A stretch of 64,000 nt of DNA from an uncultured Clostridium sp. (lineage in GTDB: Bacteria > Bacillota > Clostridia > Lachnospirales > Lachnospiraceae), in contig URFM01000003.1 of the NCBI GenBank assembly GCA_900547035.1, forward strand, positions 62,001 to 126,000, read 5' to 3'. A program made the position numbers and the translations under genes. Position 1 is the stretch's first letter; the number at the start of each line of letters is the position of its first letter. The notes beneath the pieces are model-generated. The model was not told where the DNA came from and made no database searches. It saw nothing but the letters and a program-made list of their open reading frames with translations. This document shows, piece by piece, positions 25,338 through 34,414 of the stretch.

Positions 25338-26098
25338 TTTCCCATCCACCGCTTTAAGGCTCCAAGCAGCTTCTCATTCAGCGAATCTGCCTTCAAAAGC
25401 TGCTCCCCGTCCTCCATATCCAGAGGATTTTCCCCGCAAAGGTCCGCTCCGATCACCGGACGGCTCCGGAATGCGGCCTCCAGTACCTCCAGAACCTCCG
25501 AAAGCCTTACCGTCCCCTGATCCCAGTTGACTGCCGCCTCCTCCTCACAGAGAATATCCTTATCCAGGGAGATGTATAAGGGCCTTCTCTTTTTTGGCTC
25601 TTCCTCCCCACCATCATTGAGGAACTCCCTCCAGAAACCTTTTTGCATTTTCTCCTCATCGAAAAATAACAAACGGTCTCCAAACTCCCCTATTTCATCT
25701 TCTTCGGCCATCTTTTCCGATGGCCCCATAAGACAGACCTGCTGCAGAAATTTATTCTCCTCCAGAGCCGTCCTCAGCCATCCGCCGCAGGAAAGAATTC
25801 CGCCAAAAGCCGGCTGCTGCATGTCCGTATGATGATCCAACACCAGCAGATCAAAGGGCTGGCAAATCCGATCCGCCCACAATTTTGTAGCATAATGATA
25901 GTTGCCGGAATCCAGGAAATGAATTCCCTCCGCTCCCAGCTCTCCAAGCTGTTTTCCAATCTCTTCTGCCGCCTCGTCATCGCAGTAGCAGTTGGTTCCC
26001 TCCATAGTCTGAAAATCCAGACGAAGGACGTCCTCATTTTTCCAAAATTTCATCCGGCCGTAAATGCCGGAAAAATCCAGAATCACAATCCGGGCCAT
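25334..26098 (-). CDS. Arginase-fold (ureohydrolase-like) protein
   Basis: The 254-residue protein has two characteristic metal-site motifs of the arginase fold, LLVLDHHTDMQQP and YISLDKDIL. Start and end segments match small arginase-family proteins of Clostridia. True arginase has a longer set of His/Asp ligands (GGDHS), which I do not see intact, so the activity is uncertain; a ureohydrolase or deacetylase-like role is possible. The stop overlaps the end of the Crp/Fnr remnant on the other strand by 4 nt. Confidence 0.72.
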   Translation of the reverse strand: MARIVILDFSGIYGRMKFWKNEDVLRLDFQTMEGTNCYCDDEAAEEIGKQLGELGAEGIHFLDSGNYHYATKLWADRICQPFDLLVLDHHTDMQQPAFGGILSCGGWLRTALEENKFLQQVCLMGPSEKMAEEDEIGEFGDRLLFFDEEKMQKGFWREFLNDGGEEEPKKRRPLYISLDKDILCEEEAAVNWDQGTVRLSEVLEVLEAAFRSRPVIGADLCGENPLDMEDGEQLLKADSLNEKLLGALKRWMGN

Positions 26099-26118
26099 AT
26101 TCCGCTCCTATATATGTA

Positions 26119-26169
26119 AAAGGACCGCAGCTCCTGGCAATCCTGTTCCAGGAATCTGCGGCCTTTTTG
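26119..26169 (-). terminator. Terminator of the proS-cca-ridA operon
   Basis: A hairpin with outer arms AAAAGGaCCGCAG/CTGCGGCCTTTT and an inner CCTGG/CCAGG stem is followed by T-rich sequence on the minus strand. It lies 40 nt after the ridA stop. Confidence 0.7.
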
Positions 26170-26207
26170 TCTTCACGTTCCAGGACATGCCATGGACTCA
26201 AAAGCGA

Positions 26208-26576
26208 TTACTTTACAGCAATTGCCTCGATTTCACACAAAACGCCCTTGGGCAGATCCTTCACTGCTACGCAGCTTCTGGCCGGCTTGGAGGTAAAATA
26301 TTTTGCGTAAACCTCGTTGAATGCGGCGAAATCTCCCATATCCGCTAAAAAGCAGGTAGTCTTGAACACCTTGTCAAATCCGCTTCCAACTGCCTCCAAA
26401 ATCGCTCCTACGTTCTTGCAGCTCTGCTCTGCCTGAGCGGCAATTCCCTCAGGTACAGAACCATCCGCAGGATTTACCGGTATCTGTCCGGAAGTATAAA
26501 TCACTCCGTTTACCTCATAAGCCTGAGAATAAGGTCCGATTGCTCCAGGTGCTTTTTCCGTGCTGATTACATTCAT
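26208..26576 (-). CDS. ridA: RidA, internal-start product
   Basis: From the ATG at 26576 the product is a 122-residue RidA/YjgF protein with the usual AIGPYSQA start, GQIPVNP segment, the catalytic-site Arg in KPARSCVAVKDLP and C-terminal EIEAIAV. AAGGAGG lies 8 nt upstream, better placed for this ATG than for the one 6 nt earlier. The family deaminates reactive 2-aminoacrylate-type intermediates from PLP enzymes. The same sequence is the C-terminus of the CCA-enzyme fusion. Confidence 0.8.
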   Translation of the reverse strand: MNVISTEKAPGAIGPYSQAYEVNGVIYTSGQIPVNPADGSVPEGIAAQAEQSCKNVGAILEAVGSGFDKVFKTTCFLADMGDFAAFNEVYAKYFTSKPARSCVAVKDLPKGVLCEIEAIAVK

Positions 26577-27815
26577 CTTCATATCCTCCTTATCTTGCGC
26601 TGACTTCATTATAAATGATTCATTCAAATGTTTCAAGAGATATTCCCGGCGATTCCTACCCGGATCCTGGAGCACCAGCTCCAGCAGCTCCTTCAGGGCC
26701 TCTCCTACCCCGGGGCCGGAAATTTTCCCTGTCTGAAGAATGTCCCTGCCGCTGACTGCCAGCTCCTTAAAGCTGAGGCAGTCCCCGTCCTTTACAATCT
26801 CCTCTGCCAGCCGGCGGATTCTGCCCGCTGCTTTCTGCTCCTTCTCTGTTCCAAAAACCTCCTTCAAATCCAGAAGGTCATAACAGAGTTCCACGCCCAT
26901 CTCGTTCATAGCCCGGCGAATTCCCGGTTTGTCCTCCGCAAGAGGATTGGGAAAACATTTTGTCAACATACGAACGCGGGAAATCGTATCATTATCCAGC
27001 TTCAGCCCCTTTAGCACCTGTACGGCGCAGCCGGCGCCGGACTCCCTCAAAAAAGCGGCCCACCGCAGATATTTTCTGGACGGAATCCGATTCGACAGGG
27101 CCGGCATTTCCCCTCTGGAAAAGAGGCCGCCGAACTCCCGTCCCACAAAAGGCGCCAGGCCGGTGTCATAAACCAGCCGGATCGCCTCCGGCCTTGGACT
27201 CATGAGAAGTTTGGTCAGCTCCACCTGAATCCGCTCCCGGCTGACCTTTGCCAGATTGGGCGCCAGGACGCCGATGGCCTTCAGGGTTTTTTCATCCACC
27301 TCAAATCCCAGCTGAGCCGAAAAGCGGATAGCTCTCAGCATCCGGAGAGCATCCTCGGAAAACCGTTCCATCGGATCCCCCACACAGCGAATGAGGCCTT
27401 TTTCCAAATCCTCCCTGCCCTGAAACTCGTCCACCAGCCCGGAGGCAGGGCTGTAGGCCATGGCGTTGATGGTGAAATCCCTGCGCTTTAAGTCCTCGGT
27501 CAGGCTGGGGGTAAAAGTCACCTGGTCCGGATGGCGGCCGTCGCTGTAGGTTCCGTCCACCCGATAGGTGGTCACCTCATATCCCACATGGTCCATCATC
27601 ACCGTCACCGTGCCGTGCTGGATGCCGGTGTCGATGGTCCGGCGAAACAGGGCCTTCACCTGGGCCGGCAGGGCGCTGGTAGTAATATCCCAGTCCTCCG
27701 GCTCCCTGCCAAGAAACATATCCCTGACGCAGCCCCCTACGATATATCCCTCATACCCGTTCTCACGCAGCCGGCTCAAAATTCCAAGAACCGGACCGGG
27801 AATCTCAATCTTCAT
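26208..27815 (-). CDS. cca-ridA: CCA-adding enzyme fused in frame to RidA
   Basis: The frame encodes 535 residues from [13 protein letters not shown]. Residues 1-~410 are a class II tRNA nucleotidyltransferase: GGCVRDMFLGREPEDWDI (nucleotidyl-transfer Asp pair), RRDFTINAMAY, DEFQGREDLEKGLIRCVG, EDALRMLRAIRF and an HD-like C-terminal body. Without a stop the frame continues through LKHLNESFIMKSAQDKED into RidA (MNVISTEKAPGAIGPYSQAY, ending GVLCEIEAIAVK), an enamine/imine deaminase. RidA has its own AAGGAGG site and ATG at 26576, so it can be made separately. The start ATG overlaps the proS stop (TGATG). Confidence 0.88.
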   Translation of the reverse strand: MKIEIPGPVLGILSRLRENGYEGYIVGGCVRDMFLGREPEDWDITTSALPAQVKALFRRTIDTGIQHGTVTVMMDHVGYEVTTYRVDGTYSDGRHPDQVTFTPSLTEDLKRRDFTINAMAYSPASGLVDEFQGREDLEKGLIRCVGDPMERFSEDALRMLRAIRFSAQLGFEVDEKTLKAIGVLAPNLAKVSRERIQVELTKLLMSPRPEAIRLVYDTGLAPFVGREFGGLFSRGEMPALSNRIPSRKYLRWAAFLRESGAGCAVQVLKGLKLDNDTISRVRMLTKCFPNPLAEDKPGIRRAMNEMGVELCYDLLDLKEVFGTEKEQKAAGRIRRLAEEIVKDGDCLSFKELAVSGRDILQTGKISGPGVGEALKELLELVLQDPGRNRREYLLKHLNESFIMKSAQDKEDMKMNVISTEKAPGAIGPYSQAYEVNGVIYTSGQIPVNPADGSVPEGIAAQAEQSCKNVGAILEAVGSGFDKVFKTTCFLADMGDFAAFNEVYAKYFTSKPARSCVAVKDLPKGVLCEIEAIAVK

Positions 27816-29254
27816 CAATACGCACGTCCCCAGTAAACCATCTTTTTCGCCGGTTTTCCGCAGCAGATGCACTTGTCGGACAGATTCTCCTGAGCAAAAG
27901 GCATGCAGCGGGAGGTCGCTCCGGTTACTTCCTTAATCTTGTTCTCGCACTCTTCACAGCCGCACCACATAGCCTTCACAAAGCCGGGCCTGTTGTTGAT
28001 CGTATCCACAAATTCATCCCACTGAACGGCCTCGTACGTATGGGCGTCCAGATGGGCTTTTGCCTTCTCATAAAGAGCCTGCTGGATGGTATCCAGCATT
28101 TCTTTCGTCTTCTCCTCCAGTTCATCCAGAGAAATAAAGGTCTTTTCATGGTTATCACGGCGCACCAGAACCGCCTGATTATTCTCCATATCCTTGGGGC
28201 CGATTTCAACCCGCAGGGGAATTCCTCTCATCTCGCAGTCCGCGAACTTCCAGCCCGGGCTCTTGTCGGAATCGTCTACCTTAACGGAGAATCCGGCCTT
28301 CATCAAACGCTCTTTCAGCTCCTGTGCCTTAGCCAGAACGCCCTCCTTCTGCTGCTGTACCGGAACAATCATAATCTGCACCGGCGCAATTCTGGGCGGC
28401 AGCACCAAACCGTTGTCGTCGCCGTGTACCATAATCAGGGCACCGATGATGCGGGTGCTCATGCCCCAGGAAGTCTGGTGAACATACTGCAGGGAGTTAT
28501 CCTTGGCGGCATACTGAATTCCAAATGCCTTCGCGAAACCGTCTCCGAAGTTGTGGCTGGTACCGGACTGAAGAGCCTTTCCATCATGCATCAAGGCCTC
28601 GATGGTGTAGGTGGCCTCCGCTCCCGCGAATTTCTCCTTATCCGTCTTCTGTCCCCGCACCACCGGGATAGCCAGAACCTCCTCGCAGAAATCCGCGTAC
28701 AGATTCAGCATCTGCTGAGTACGGGCCTCCGCTTCCTCAGCCGTAGCATGGGCGGTATGGCCCTCCTGCCACAGAAACTCTCTGGACCGCAGGAATGGAC
28801 GGGTGGTCTTCTCCCAGCGCACCACGGAACACCACTGGTTGTAAACCCTGGGCAAATCCCGGTAGGAATGGATGTCCTTAGCGTAGAAATCACAGAACAG
28901 GGTCTCAGAGGTAGGGCGGACGCACATGCGCTCCTGCAGGGGCTCCATGCCTCCATGGGTCACCCAGGCCACCTCCGGGGCAAAGCCCTCCACATGGTCC
29001 TTCTCCTTCTGCAGCAGGCTCTCCGGAATAAAGATGGGCATGTACACATTCTCCACTCCCGTTTCTTTAAAGCGCTTGTCCAGCTCCTTCTGAATGTTCT
29101 CCCAGATCGCGTATCCGGCGGGCTTGATCACCATGCAGCCCTTCACGCTGGCGTAATCGCACAGCTCCGCTTTTTTCACCACATCCGTATACCACTGGGC
29201 GAAATCCTCGCTCATGGATGTGATGGACTCTACCATTTTTTTGTCCTTGGCCAT
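27815..29254 (-). CDS. proS: Prolyl-tRNA synthetase, short (archaeal/eukaryotic) type
   Basis: The 479-residue protein starts at [11 protein letters not shown], with AAGGAG upstream. Class II motifs are visible: [21 protein letters not shown] (motif 2 region), [20 protein letters not shown], and [14 protein letters not shown]. It lacks the editing insert of the long bacterial form and carries the zinc-like C-terminal Cys set ([22 protein letters not shown], then end WGRAY). It charges tRNA-Pro. It is controlled by a T-box leader and followed directly by cca-ridA. Confidence 0.95.
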   Translation of the reverse strand: MAKDKKMVESITSMSEDFAQWYTDVVKKAELCDYASVKGCMVIKPAGYAIWENIQKELDKRFKETGVENVYMPIFIPESLLQKEKDHVEGFAPEVAWVTHGGMEPLQERMCVRPTSETLFCDFYAKDIHSYRDLPRVYNQWCSVVRWEKTTRPFLRSREFLWQEGHTAHATAEEAEARTQQMLNLYADFCEEVLAIPVVRGQKTDKEKFAGAEATYTIEALMHDGKALQSGTSHNFGDGFAKAFGIQYAAKDNSLQYVHQTSWGMSTRIIGALIMVHGDDNGLVLPPRIAPVQIMIVPVQQQKEGVLAKAQELKERLMKAGFSVKVDDSDKSPGWKFADCEMRGIPLRVEIGPKDMENNQAVLVRRDNHEKTFISLDELEEKTKEMLDTIQQALYEKAKAHLDAHTYEAVQWDEFVDTINNRPGFVKAMWCGCEECENKIKEVTGATSRCMPFAQENLSDKCICCGKPAKKMVYWGRAY

Positions 29255-29326
29255 GACTATTCTCCTTTTCTTTTTCAAGAGGCGTGAAAGAGAGGGGTAC
29301 TCTGCCTATGTCCCATGTAAGAATCT

Positions 29327-29602
29327 AAAAAAGCCGCCCCGTCCCCGGATGCGTCCTTCTGCGCATACATGGGACCGAACGGCTCGGCGGTACCACCCAA
29401 TTTAGCAGTTTTTCCTTGTAAAAAAAACCGCTCACCTTTCATCCTGTAACGCCGGACTCTCGCGCTGCTTTTAGCAGGGCTCCCGGGCGGGTTCGATGGC
29501 TGGCCGATGTTAAGGATCTTTCACCGGATAATCCTCTCTCTGAAACGGGCTGGGCCTCTACTATTCCCCTTCAACGCCTTTGTTGTTTGGTTTTGTAGAT
29601 TG
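29327..29602 (-). promoter_or_regulatory. T-box riboswitch of proS
   Basis: On the minus strand the leader contains the T-box antiterminator core AATTGGGTGGTACCGCC (complement of about 29386-29402). A GC-rich terminator helix (arms around 29331-29346 and 29371-29390) and a T run at about 29326-29331 follow. Upstream are Stem I-like elements, including AGAGAG and GGTGAAAG. A plausible proline specifier is CCC at 29489-29491, within GAACCCG. Uncharged tRNA-Pro should favour the antiterminator and proS expression. The specifier assignment is inference. Confidence 0.85.
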
Positions 29603-29631
29603 ATTTTACGCCAGTTTGGAGGTTTTGTCAA
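29603..29631 (-). promoter_or_regulatory. proS promoter
   Basis: TTGACA (29631-29626), an exact 17-nt spacer and TAAAAT (29608-29603) precede the T-box leader on the minus strand. The -35 hexamer overlaps the TGA stop of the upstream ytvI gene. Confidence 0.8.
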
Positions 29632-30692
29632 TCCTTAACCCACTCCTCCACCAAATCCTCAATCAGCAGAAGTCCCAAAGGTCCCAGGATAAATCCGAAA
29701 AATCCAAAAAGCTGCAGCCCCACATAGACCGCCGCCAGGGTTTCCAGAGGAGTCAGCCCCACCTGGCCGCCCATCATGTGGCTTTCCAGAAACTCCCTCA
29801 GAAAATAGCAGACCAAGTAGAGCCCAAAAAGGGTAAGGGCTCTCCCCCAGTTTCCGGCAGCCAGGCAGAGCAAACACCAGGGCAGCAGCACCGTTCCGGT
29901 TCCGAAAATGGGCAGGGCATCTAAAAGACCGATGAGGATTCCCGCCATAATGTAATAGGGATTCCCGATCAGGGCCATCCCCAGAATGCATACCGACGTA
30001 ATGATAAACAGCAGCGCTCCCTGGGTCTTAAACCATGCCTTTCCCGTGTGGACCACCCGGTTTCCCACAAGGGCAAACTCCTTTGCAAAGGCCGATCGGT
30101 CCCGACGGTCCCGCAAATCGTCCATCTCCTGGAGGGAGAGCACCGCCGCCAGGAAGGTCACCACCGTCACCACCAGAGCCCTGGCTCCCCATCGGAGAAA
30201 TGTAACGGAATTGACCATCACAAGGGCCGCTCCTTTTTCCTGAACCTCCCTCAAAACCCTGCTCAGAATAGCGGTAACCATCCCCGCCGCCTGCCCTTTT
30301 TCCAATCCGAAGGTCTCCTCCATCGCCCGGCAGCCGTCTGTCAGCCACCGGTCGAATTCCTCCGCCCATACAGGGAGCTGACCGGTCAGCTGTCTGGCCT
30401 CCCGGCACATTTTTCCCAGTCCCCAATAGCTCAGGCAGCCAGTCAGCAACAGCAGAAGTAAAAACTCCGCGCCTCCTGCCGCTCCCACCGGCAGATGGCG
30501 GCATTTCCCCCGAAATTTTACCCGAATCCGATGAGAAAGGAAACGGGCGGAAGGGCGCAAAAACAGAGCCGCCCCGTACCCCAATAAAAAGGGAGCCACC
30601 AGGGGCAGCAGGTATCGAAAGCCTGCGTACACCCCTGCGGTGGTTCCCAGAATCACAAAAACTTTCTTCAGTTTTTTACCCGGCTTTTCCAT
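29628..30692 (-). CDS. ytvI: AI-2E family transporter / sporulation membrane protein YtvI-like
   Basis: The 354-residue protein has about eight hydrophobic segments and the PF01594 layout: two helices at the start (FRYLLPLVAPFLLGYGAALF), a soluble central region, and a C-terminal block with PYYIMAGILIGLLDALPIFG and GPLGLLLIEDLVEEW. In Clostridia and Bacilli the YtvI subgroup is named for sporulation, which fits an endospore-forming lineage. An AGGTGA site precedes the ATG. Its stop codon is part of the proS promoter. The transported substrate is not known. Confidence 0.87.
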   Translation of the reverse strand: MEKPGKKLKKVFVILGTTAGVYAGFRYLLPLVAPFLLGYGAALFLRPSARFLSHRIRVKFRGKCRHLPVGAAGGAEFLLLLLLTGCLSYWGLGKMCREARQLTGQLPVWAEEFDRWLTDGCRAMEETFGLEKGQAAGMVTAILSRVLREVQEKGAALVMVNSVTFLRWGARALVVTVVTFLAAVLSLQEMDDLRDRRDRSAFAKEFALVGNRVVHTGKAWFKTQGALLFIITSVCILGMALIGNPYYIMAGILIGLLDALPIFGTGTVLLPWCLLCLAAGNWGRALTLFGLYLVCYFLREFLESHMMGGQVGLTPLETLAAVYVGLQLFGFFGFILGPLGLLLIEDLVEEWVKD

Positions 30693-30770
30693 GGACTCAC
30701 CTGTTTTTTGATTTGTACTTCCTTTGTACCCTCCTAGTATGAGCGCCGGGGAGTCAAAATATACATCCTT

Positions 30771-31970
30771 TTATAACCCCTTCACCAGCTCCGCCGCCTC
30801 TCTGGCGATCTCCAGCTCCTCGTTGGTTTTGATAACCAGCACATTGATTTTTGAAGCGCCGTCGGAAATCCTAAACGCCTCTCCCTGTTCTCTGTTTTTT
30901 ACCTCGTCAATGGTGATGCCCAAAAATTCCAGATAGCTGCAGATTTCCTCCCGGATATCGGAATCATTCTCCCCGACTCCGGCGGTAAATACAATATTGT
31001 CCACTCCGTTCATCGCCGCGGCGTAGCTGCCGATATATTTCGCCACCCGGTAAGCAAAAATCTCTCTTGCCAGGGCCGCCGTATCATTGTACTTAATTTC
31101 CGCATCTTTTAACTCCCTGAAATCGCTGGAGAGATTCTTGGAAATCCCCAAAACCCCCGATTCCTGATTCAAAATATTCATAATCTGGGGAAAATCCAGG
31201 TTTTCCTTCTTGGATAAGTATTCCAAGGCCCCGGCATCCACATCTCCGCACCGGGTTCCCATCACCAGCCCCTCCAGAGGCGTAAAGCCCATGGAATTAT
31301 CCACCACCCGGCCATATTTCACCGCACAGATGCTGGCGCCGTTTCCCAGATGACAGACAATGGTTTTCACCCGGTCCGGCCTCTGCCCCATAAACTCAGC
31401 CGCCCTTCTGGAAACATACTTGTGGCTGATTCCGTGAAAACCGTAGCGGCGGATTTTGTGTTTTTCATAAAACCGGTAGGGAAGACCGTAGAGAAATGCC
31501 TTTGGCTCCATGGTCTGGTTAAAGGCCGTGTCAAAGACCCCCACCATCAGCGTATCTGGCATCAGCTCCCGGCAGGCCTCCACGCCGATGATGTTGGCCG
31601 GATTGTGAAGGGGTGCCAGGTCGTTGCACTCCCGCATAGCTTCAATTACCTCATCGGTAATTACCACGGAACCGGTGAATTTTTCCCCGCCGTGAACCAG
31701 GCGATGGCCTACCACATCAATCTGAGAATAGTTGGAAATCACGCCCCGCTCCGGGTCCACCAGGGTGGTGAGAATCCGGTCCACCGCCTCCTTGTGGTTG
31801 GCCATGGGATATTTCTCCTTGATTTTTACCCCTTGATCCGTCTGGTAATTAAAAATGCCGTCGATTCCGATTCGCTCGCACTGTCCCTTAGCCAGTACCT
31901 TCTCGGTATCCGAATCAATCACCTGAAACTTCAGCGACGAGCTGCCGCTGTTGATTACCAGAATCCTCAT
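30771..31970 (-). CDS. ackA: Acetate kinase
   Basis: The 399-residue protein has the complete acetate kinase sequence, with MRILVINSGSSSLKFQ (adenylate-family Asn and Ser), VGHRLVHGGEKF, GFHGISHKYVS and FTAGVGENDSDIREE. It interconverts acetyl phosphate and ADP with acetate and ATP, a fermentation end step. GAAGGGGAG precedes the ATG. The usual partner pta is not adjacent. It lies 28 nt downstream of a terminator-like hairpin. Confidence 0.97.
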   Translation of the reverse strand: MRILVINSGSSSLKFQVIDSDTEKVLAKGQCERIGIDGIFNYQTDQGVKIKEKYPMANHKEAVDRILTTLVDPERGVISNYSQIDVVGHRLVHGGEKFTGSVVITDEVIEAMRECNDLAPLHNPANIIGVEACRELMPDTLMVGVFDTAFNQTMEPKAFLYGLPYRFYEKHKIRRYGFHGISHKYVSRRAAEFMGQRPDRVKTIVCHLGNGASICAVKYGRVVDNSMGFTPLEGLVMGTRCGDVDAGALEYLSKKENLDFPQIMNILNQESGVLGISKNLSSDFRELKDAEIKYNDTAALAREIFAYRVAKYIGSYAAAMNGVDNIVFTAGVGENDSDIREEICSYLEFLGITIDEVKNREQGEAFRISDGASKINVLVIKTNEELEIAREAAELVKGL

Positions 31971-31997
31971 TTTGAATTTCTCCCCTTCCTGTCAAAA

Positions 31998-32030
31998 TGC
32001 CGGACGTCCCATCTCGCGGGCCGTCCGGCA
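31998..32030 (-). terminator. Terminator-like hairpin before ackA
   Basis: A perfect 9-bp stem TGCCGGACG/CGTCCGGCA (31998-32006 with 32022-32030) is followed on the minus strand by TTTTGACAGG. It lies between the cytidylate-kinase-like gene and ackA, and could terminate the former or attenuate ackA. Confidence 0.55.
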
Positions 32031-32060
32031 CAACCTTTTTATCTGCGTTTATACAGTCGT

Positions 32061-32657
32061 TTAGTCCATCTCGCCCAAATAGGACAGCACCGCTCTCAGA
32101 CAGCCATCTACGCCTACCAGCCCGCTCTCCACGCACAGGTTATAGTTCTGAGCCCTGCCCCACTGAGCCCCGGTATAATACTGGTAATAATCCTTCCGTT
32201 TCCGGTCAATTTCCCGGATTCTCCGTTCCATCTCCGCCTCATCCTCGGCATGTTCCAGCTCCATCATGCGGCGGATTCTGGCCGGCATCTTTGCATAGAT
32301 GAAAATATTAATACTGTCCTCCAAAATCCGGTCCGCGCACCGCCCTACAATAACGCATGGGCCCTGCTCCGCCAAACGCCGGATGATAGAGGACTGGGCC
32401 ACAAAAATCTGATCCGACATAGGGACCTGGTAAACCTCTGAAAACGGATGGTAGAAATGGCGGTCCAAGGGATCGTGAACCTCCGGAAGCTTCTCATCAT
32501 AGTGGAGAAATACGGCCTCCGCCATGTCTGCATCCTCCGCCGCCATGGAAATCAGTTCTTTATCATAAAACGGGATGCCGAAGTGTTCTGCCAGACGTAC
32601 TCCAAGCTCCCGGCCTCCGCTGCCAAATTCCCGGCTGACTGTGATCACTCGATTCAT
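32061..32657 (-). CDS. Cytidylate kinase-like protein
   Basis: The 198-residue protein starts MNRVITVSREFGSGGREL, a P-loop of the cytidylate-kinase-like family (PF13189). CVIVGRCADRIL and MPARIRRMMELEHAEDEAEM follow. True Cmk has the same P-loop style but a different NMP-binding insert; this family's substrate is unclear. A GGGGAGG site lies 8 nt before the ATG. The gene has its own leader with a hairpin at 32684-32713. Confidence 0.85.
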   Translation of the reverse strand: MNRVITVSREFGSGGRELGVRLAEHFGIPFYDKELISMAAEDADMAEAVFLHYDEKLPEVHDPLDRHFYHPFSEVYQVPMSDQIFVAQSSIIRRLAEQGPCVIVGRCADRILEDSINIFIYAKMPARIRRMMELEHAEDEAEMERRIREIDRKRKDYYQYYTGAQWGRAQNYNLCVESGLVGVDGCLRAVLSYLGEMD

Positions 32658-32683
32658 AATGTATACCTCCCCTTCTCCTGATG

Positions 32684-32713
32684 TAGAAATGGCGACGCCT
32701 CGCCACGTTTCTA
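32684..32713 (-). repeat. Hairpin in the leader of the cytidylate-kinase-like gene
   Basis: TAGAAA-TGGCGA-CGCC-TCGCCA-CG-TTTCTA folds into a 12-bp stem with a 2-nt bulge and 4-nt loop. A TATACT (-10-like) lies just upstream on the minus strand at about 32715-32720. Its role is unknown; a leader stem or small dispersed repeat is possible. Confidence 0.45.
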
Positions 32714-32801
32714 GTAGTATACCACATTCTGTTTAAAAATCATAGTTTTTCCCTTGCCAAAGTTCGGCTGGTCGGGTAGAATGGTTCGTGTTGTCTGTTT
32801 T

Positions 32802-32834
32802 TGCCCGGAAGACCCTGAAAGCCATGTCCGGGCA
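32802..32834 (+). promoter_or_regulatory. Leader hairpin upstream of ABC-F gene
   Basis: TGCCCGGA (32802-32809) pairs with TCCGGGCA (32827-32834) around a 17-nt loop, ending 24 nt before the ABC-F start. Some ABC-F genes are controlled by leader attenuation, but no leader peptide is evident here. Confidence 0.35.
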
Positions 32835-32857
32835 GAGGTATATAAAGGAGCTTTTTC

Positions 32858-34414
32858 ATGAGTATTTTAAGCGTAGAACATTTAAGCCATGGCTTTGGAG
32901 ACCGGGCTGTATTTCATGATGTTTCCTTTCGGCTTTTGAAGGGAGAGCACATCGGATTGGTGGGCGCAAACGGAGAGGGGAAGTCTACCTTTATGAATAT
33001 TATCACCGGCAAGCTTCAGCCGGATGAGGGAAAAGTAGAGTGGGCCCGCCATGTACGGGCCGGATATCTGGACCAGCACACCGTTCTGGAAAAGGGCATG
33101 ACGGTTCGTCAGGTTCTGAAAAGCGCCTTCGCCTTTCTCTTTGAAATGGAAGAGCAGATGAACCAAATCTGCGACCAGATGGCCTCCGCACCGGAGGATC
33201 AGATGGAATCCATGATGGAGGAGCTGGGAACCCTCCAGGACCTTTTAATGGCCCATGATTTCTATGTAATCGACGCCAAAGTGGAGGAGGTGGCCCGGGC
33301 CCTGGGACTGATGGACATCGGGCTGGACCGGGACGTTTCAGAGCTGAGCGGCGGGCAGAGAACGAAGGTTCTTCTGGGAAAGCTGCTCCTAGAGAAGCCG
33401 GACATCCTGCTGCTGGACGAGCCTACCAACTACTTGGACGCCCAGCATATCGAATGGCTGAAGCGCTATCTGCTGGAATATGAGAATGCCTTCATCCTCA
33501 TTTCTCACGATATCCCCTTTCTCAACAGCGTCATCAACCTGGTCTACCATATGGAAAACCAGCAGCTAAACCGCTATGTAGGAAATTACGACCAGTTTCA
33601 GGAGGTGTACGCCGTCAAGAAGGCCCAGCTGGAAGCTGCCTACAAGCGCCAGCAGCAGGAAATCGCTTCCCTCCAGGACTTTGTAGCCCGCAACAAGGCC
33701 CGGGTTTCCACCCGGAATATGGCCATGTCCCGGCAAAAAAAGCTGGACAAGATGGAACTCATCCAGCTGGCAAAGGAAAAACCCAAACCAGAGTTTCACT
33801 TTCTCACGGCCAGGGCTCCGGGCAAATTTATTTTTCAAACTCACGATCTGGTCATCGGCTATGAGGGACCGCTTTCCCGTCCCTTAAACCTGACCATGAT
33901 GCGGGGTGAGAAAATCGCCCTCTACGGCGCCAATGGAATCGGAAAAACCACTCTGCTCAAAAGCATCCTTGGGCTGGTTCCTTCTCTGTCCGGAACGGTT
34001 GAACTGGGAGATTATCTGGAAATCGGTTACTTTGAACAGGAGGCAGATCCGAACAACACCTCTACCTGCATTGAGGAAATCTGGAAAGAGTTCCCATCCT
34101 ACACTCAGTATCAGGTTCGGTCCGCCCTGGCCAAATGCGGCCTCACCACTCAGCACATCGAAAGTCAGGTCCGGGTATTGAGCGGCGGCGAGCAGGCCAA
34201 AGTCCGTCTCTGCAAACTCATCAACCGCGAGACCAACGTACTGCTTTTAGACGAACCCACCAATCATCTGGATGTGGATGCCAAAGCGGAGCTGAAACGG
34301 GCCCTCACCGAATACAAGGGCAGTATTCTTCTGATCTGCCATGAACCGGATTTCTATGAAGGGCTGGCGGACCAGGTATGGGACTGCCGGGAATGGGCTT
34401 TGCGCCTGTCCTAA
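32858..34414 (+). CDS. ABC-F family ATPase
   Basis: The 518-residue protein has two ABC domains in one chain and no membrane segments. The first carries GANGEGKSTF, LSGGQRTKVLLG and ILLLDEPTNYLD. A charged linker of about 70 residues (AAYKRQQQEIASLQDFVARN and KARVSTRNMAMSRQKKLDKM) follows. The second carries GANGIGKTTL, LSGGEQAKVRL and VLLLDEPTNHLD. ABC-F proteins act on the ribosome, some as antibiotic-resistance factors and others (YbiT/YkpA-like, which this resembles) as translation factors. AAAGGAGC precedes the ATG. Its end overlaps the convergent pseudouridine synthase gene by 4 nt. Confidence 0.92.
   Translation: MSILSVEHLSHGFGDRAVFHDVSFRLLKGEHIGLVGANGEGKSTFMNIITGKLQPDEGKVEWARHVRAGYLDQHTVLEKGMTVRQVLKSAFAFLFEMEEQMNQICDQMASAPEDQMESMMEELGTLQDLLMAHDFYVIDAKVEEVARALGLMDIGLDRDVSELSGGQRTKVLLGKLLLEKPDILLLDEPTNYLDAQHIEWLKRYLLEYENAFILISHDIPFLNSVINLVYHMENQQLNRYVGNYDQFQEVYAVKKAQLEAAYKRQQQEIASLQDFVARNKARVSTRNMAMSRQKKLDKMELIQLAKEKPKPEFHFLTARAPGKFIFQTHDLVIGYEGPLSRPLNLTMMRGEKIALYGANGIGKTTLLKSILGLVPSLSGTVELGDYLEIGYFEQEADPNNTSTCIEEIWKEFPSYTQYQVRSALAKCGLTTQHIESQVRVLSGGEQAKVRLCKLINRETNVLLLDEPTNHLDVDAKAELKRALTEYKGSILLICHEPDFYEGLADQVWDCREWALRLS

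Noticed and set aside
28040..29287. 415-residue plus-strand frame
   Set aside because: It is antisense to proS, a full-length well-conserved synthetase. It has no family features and runs across the T-box side of the gene.
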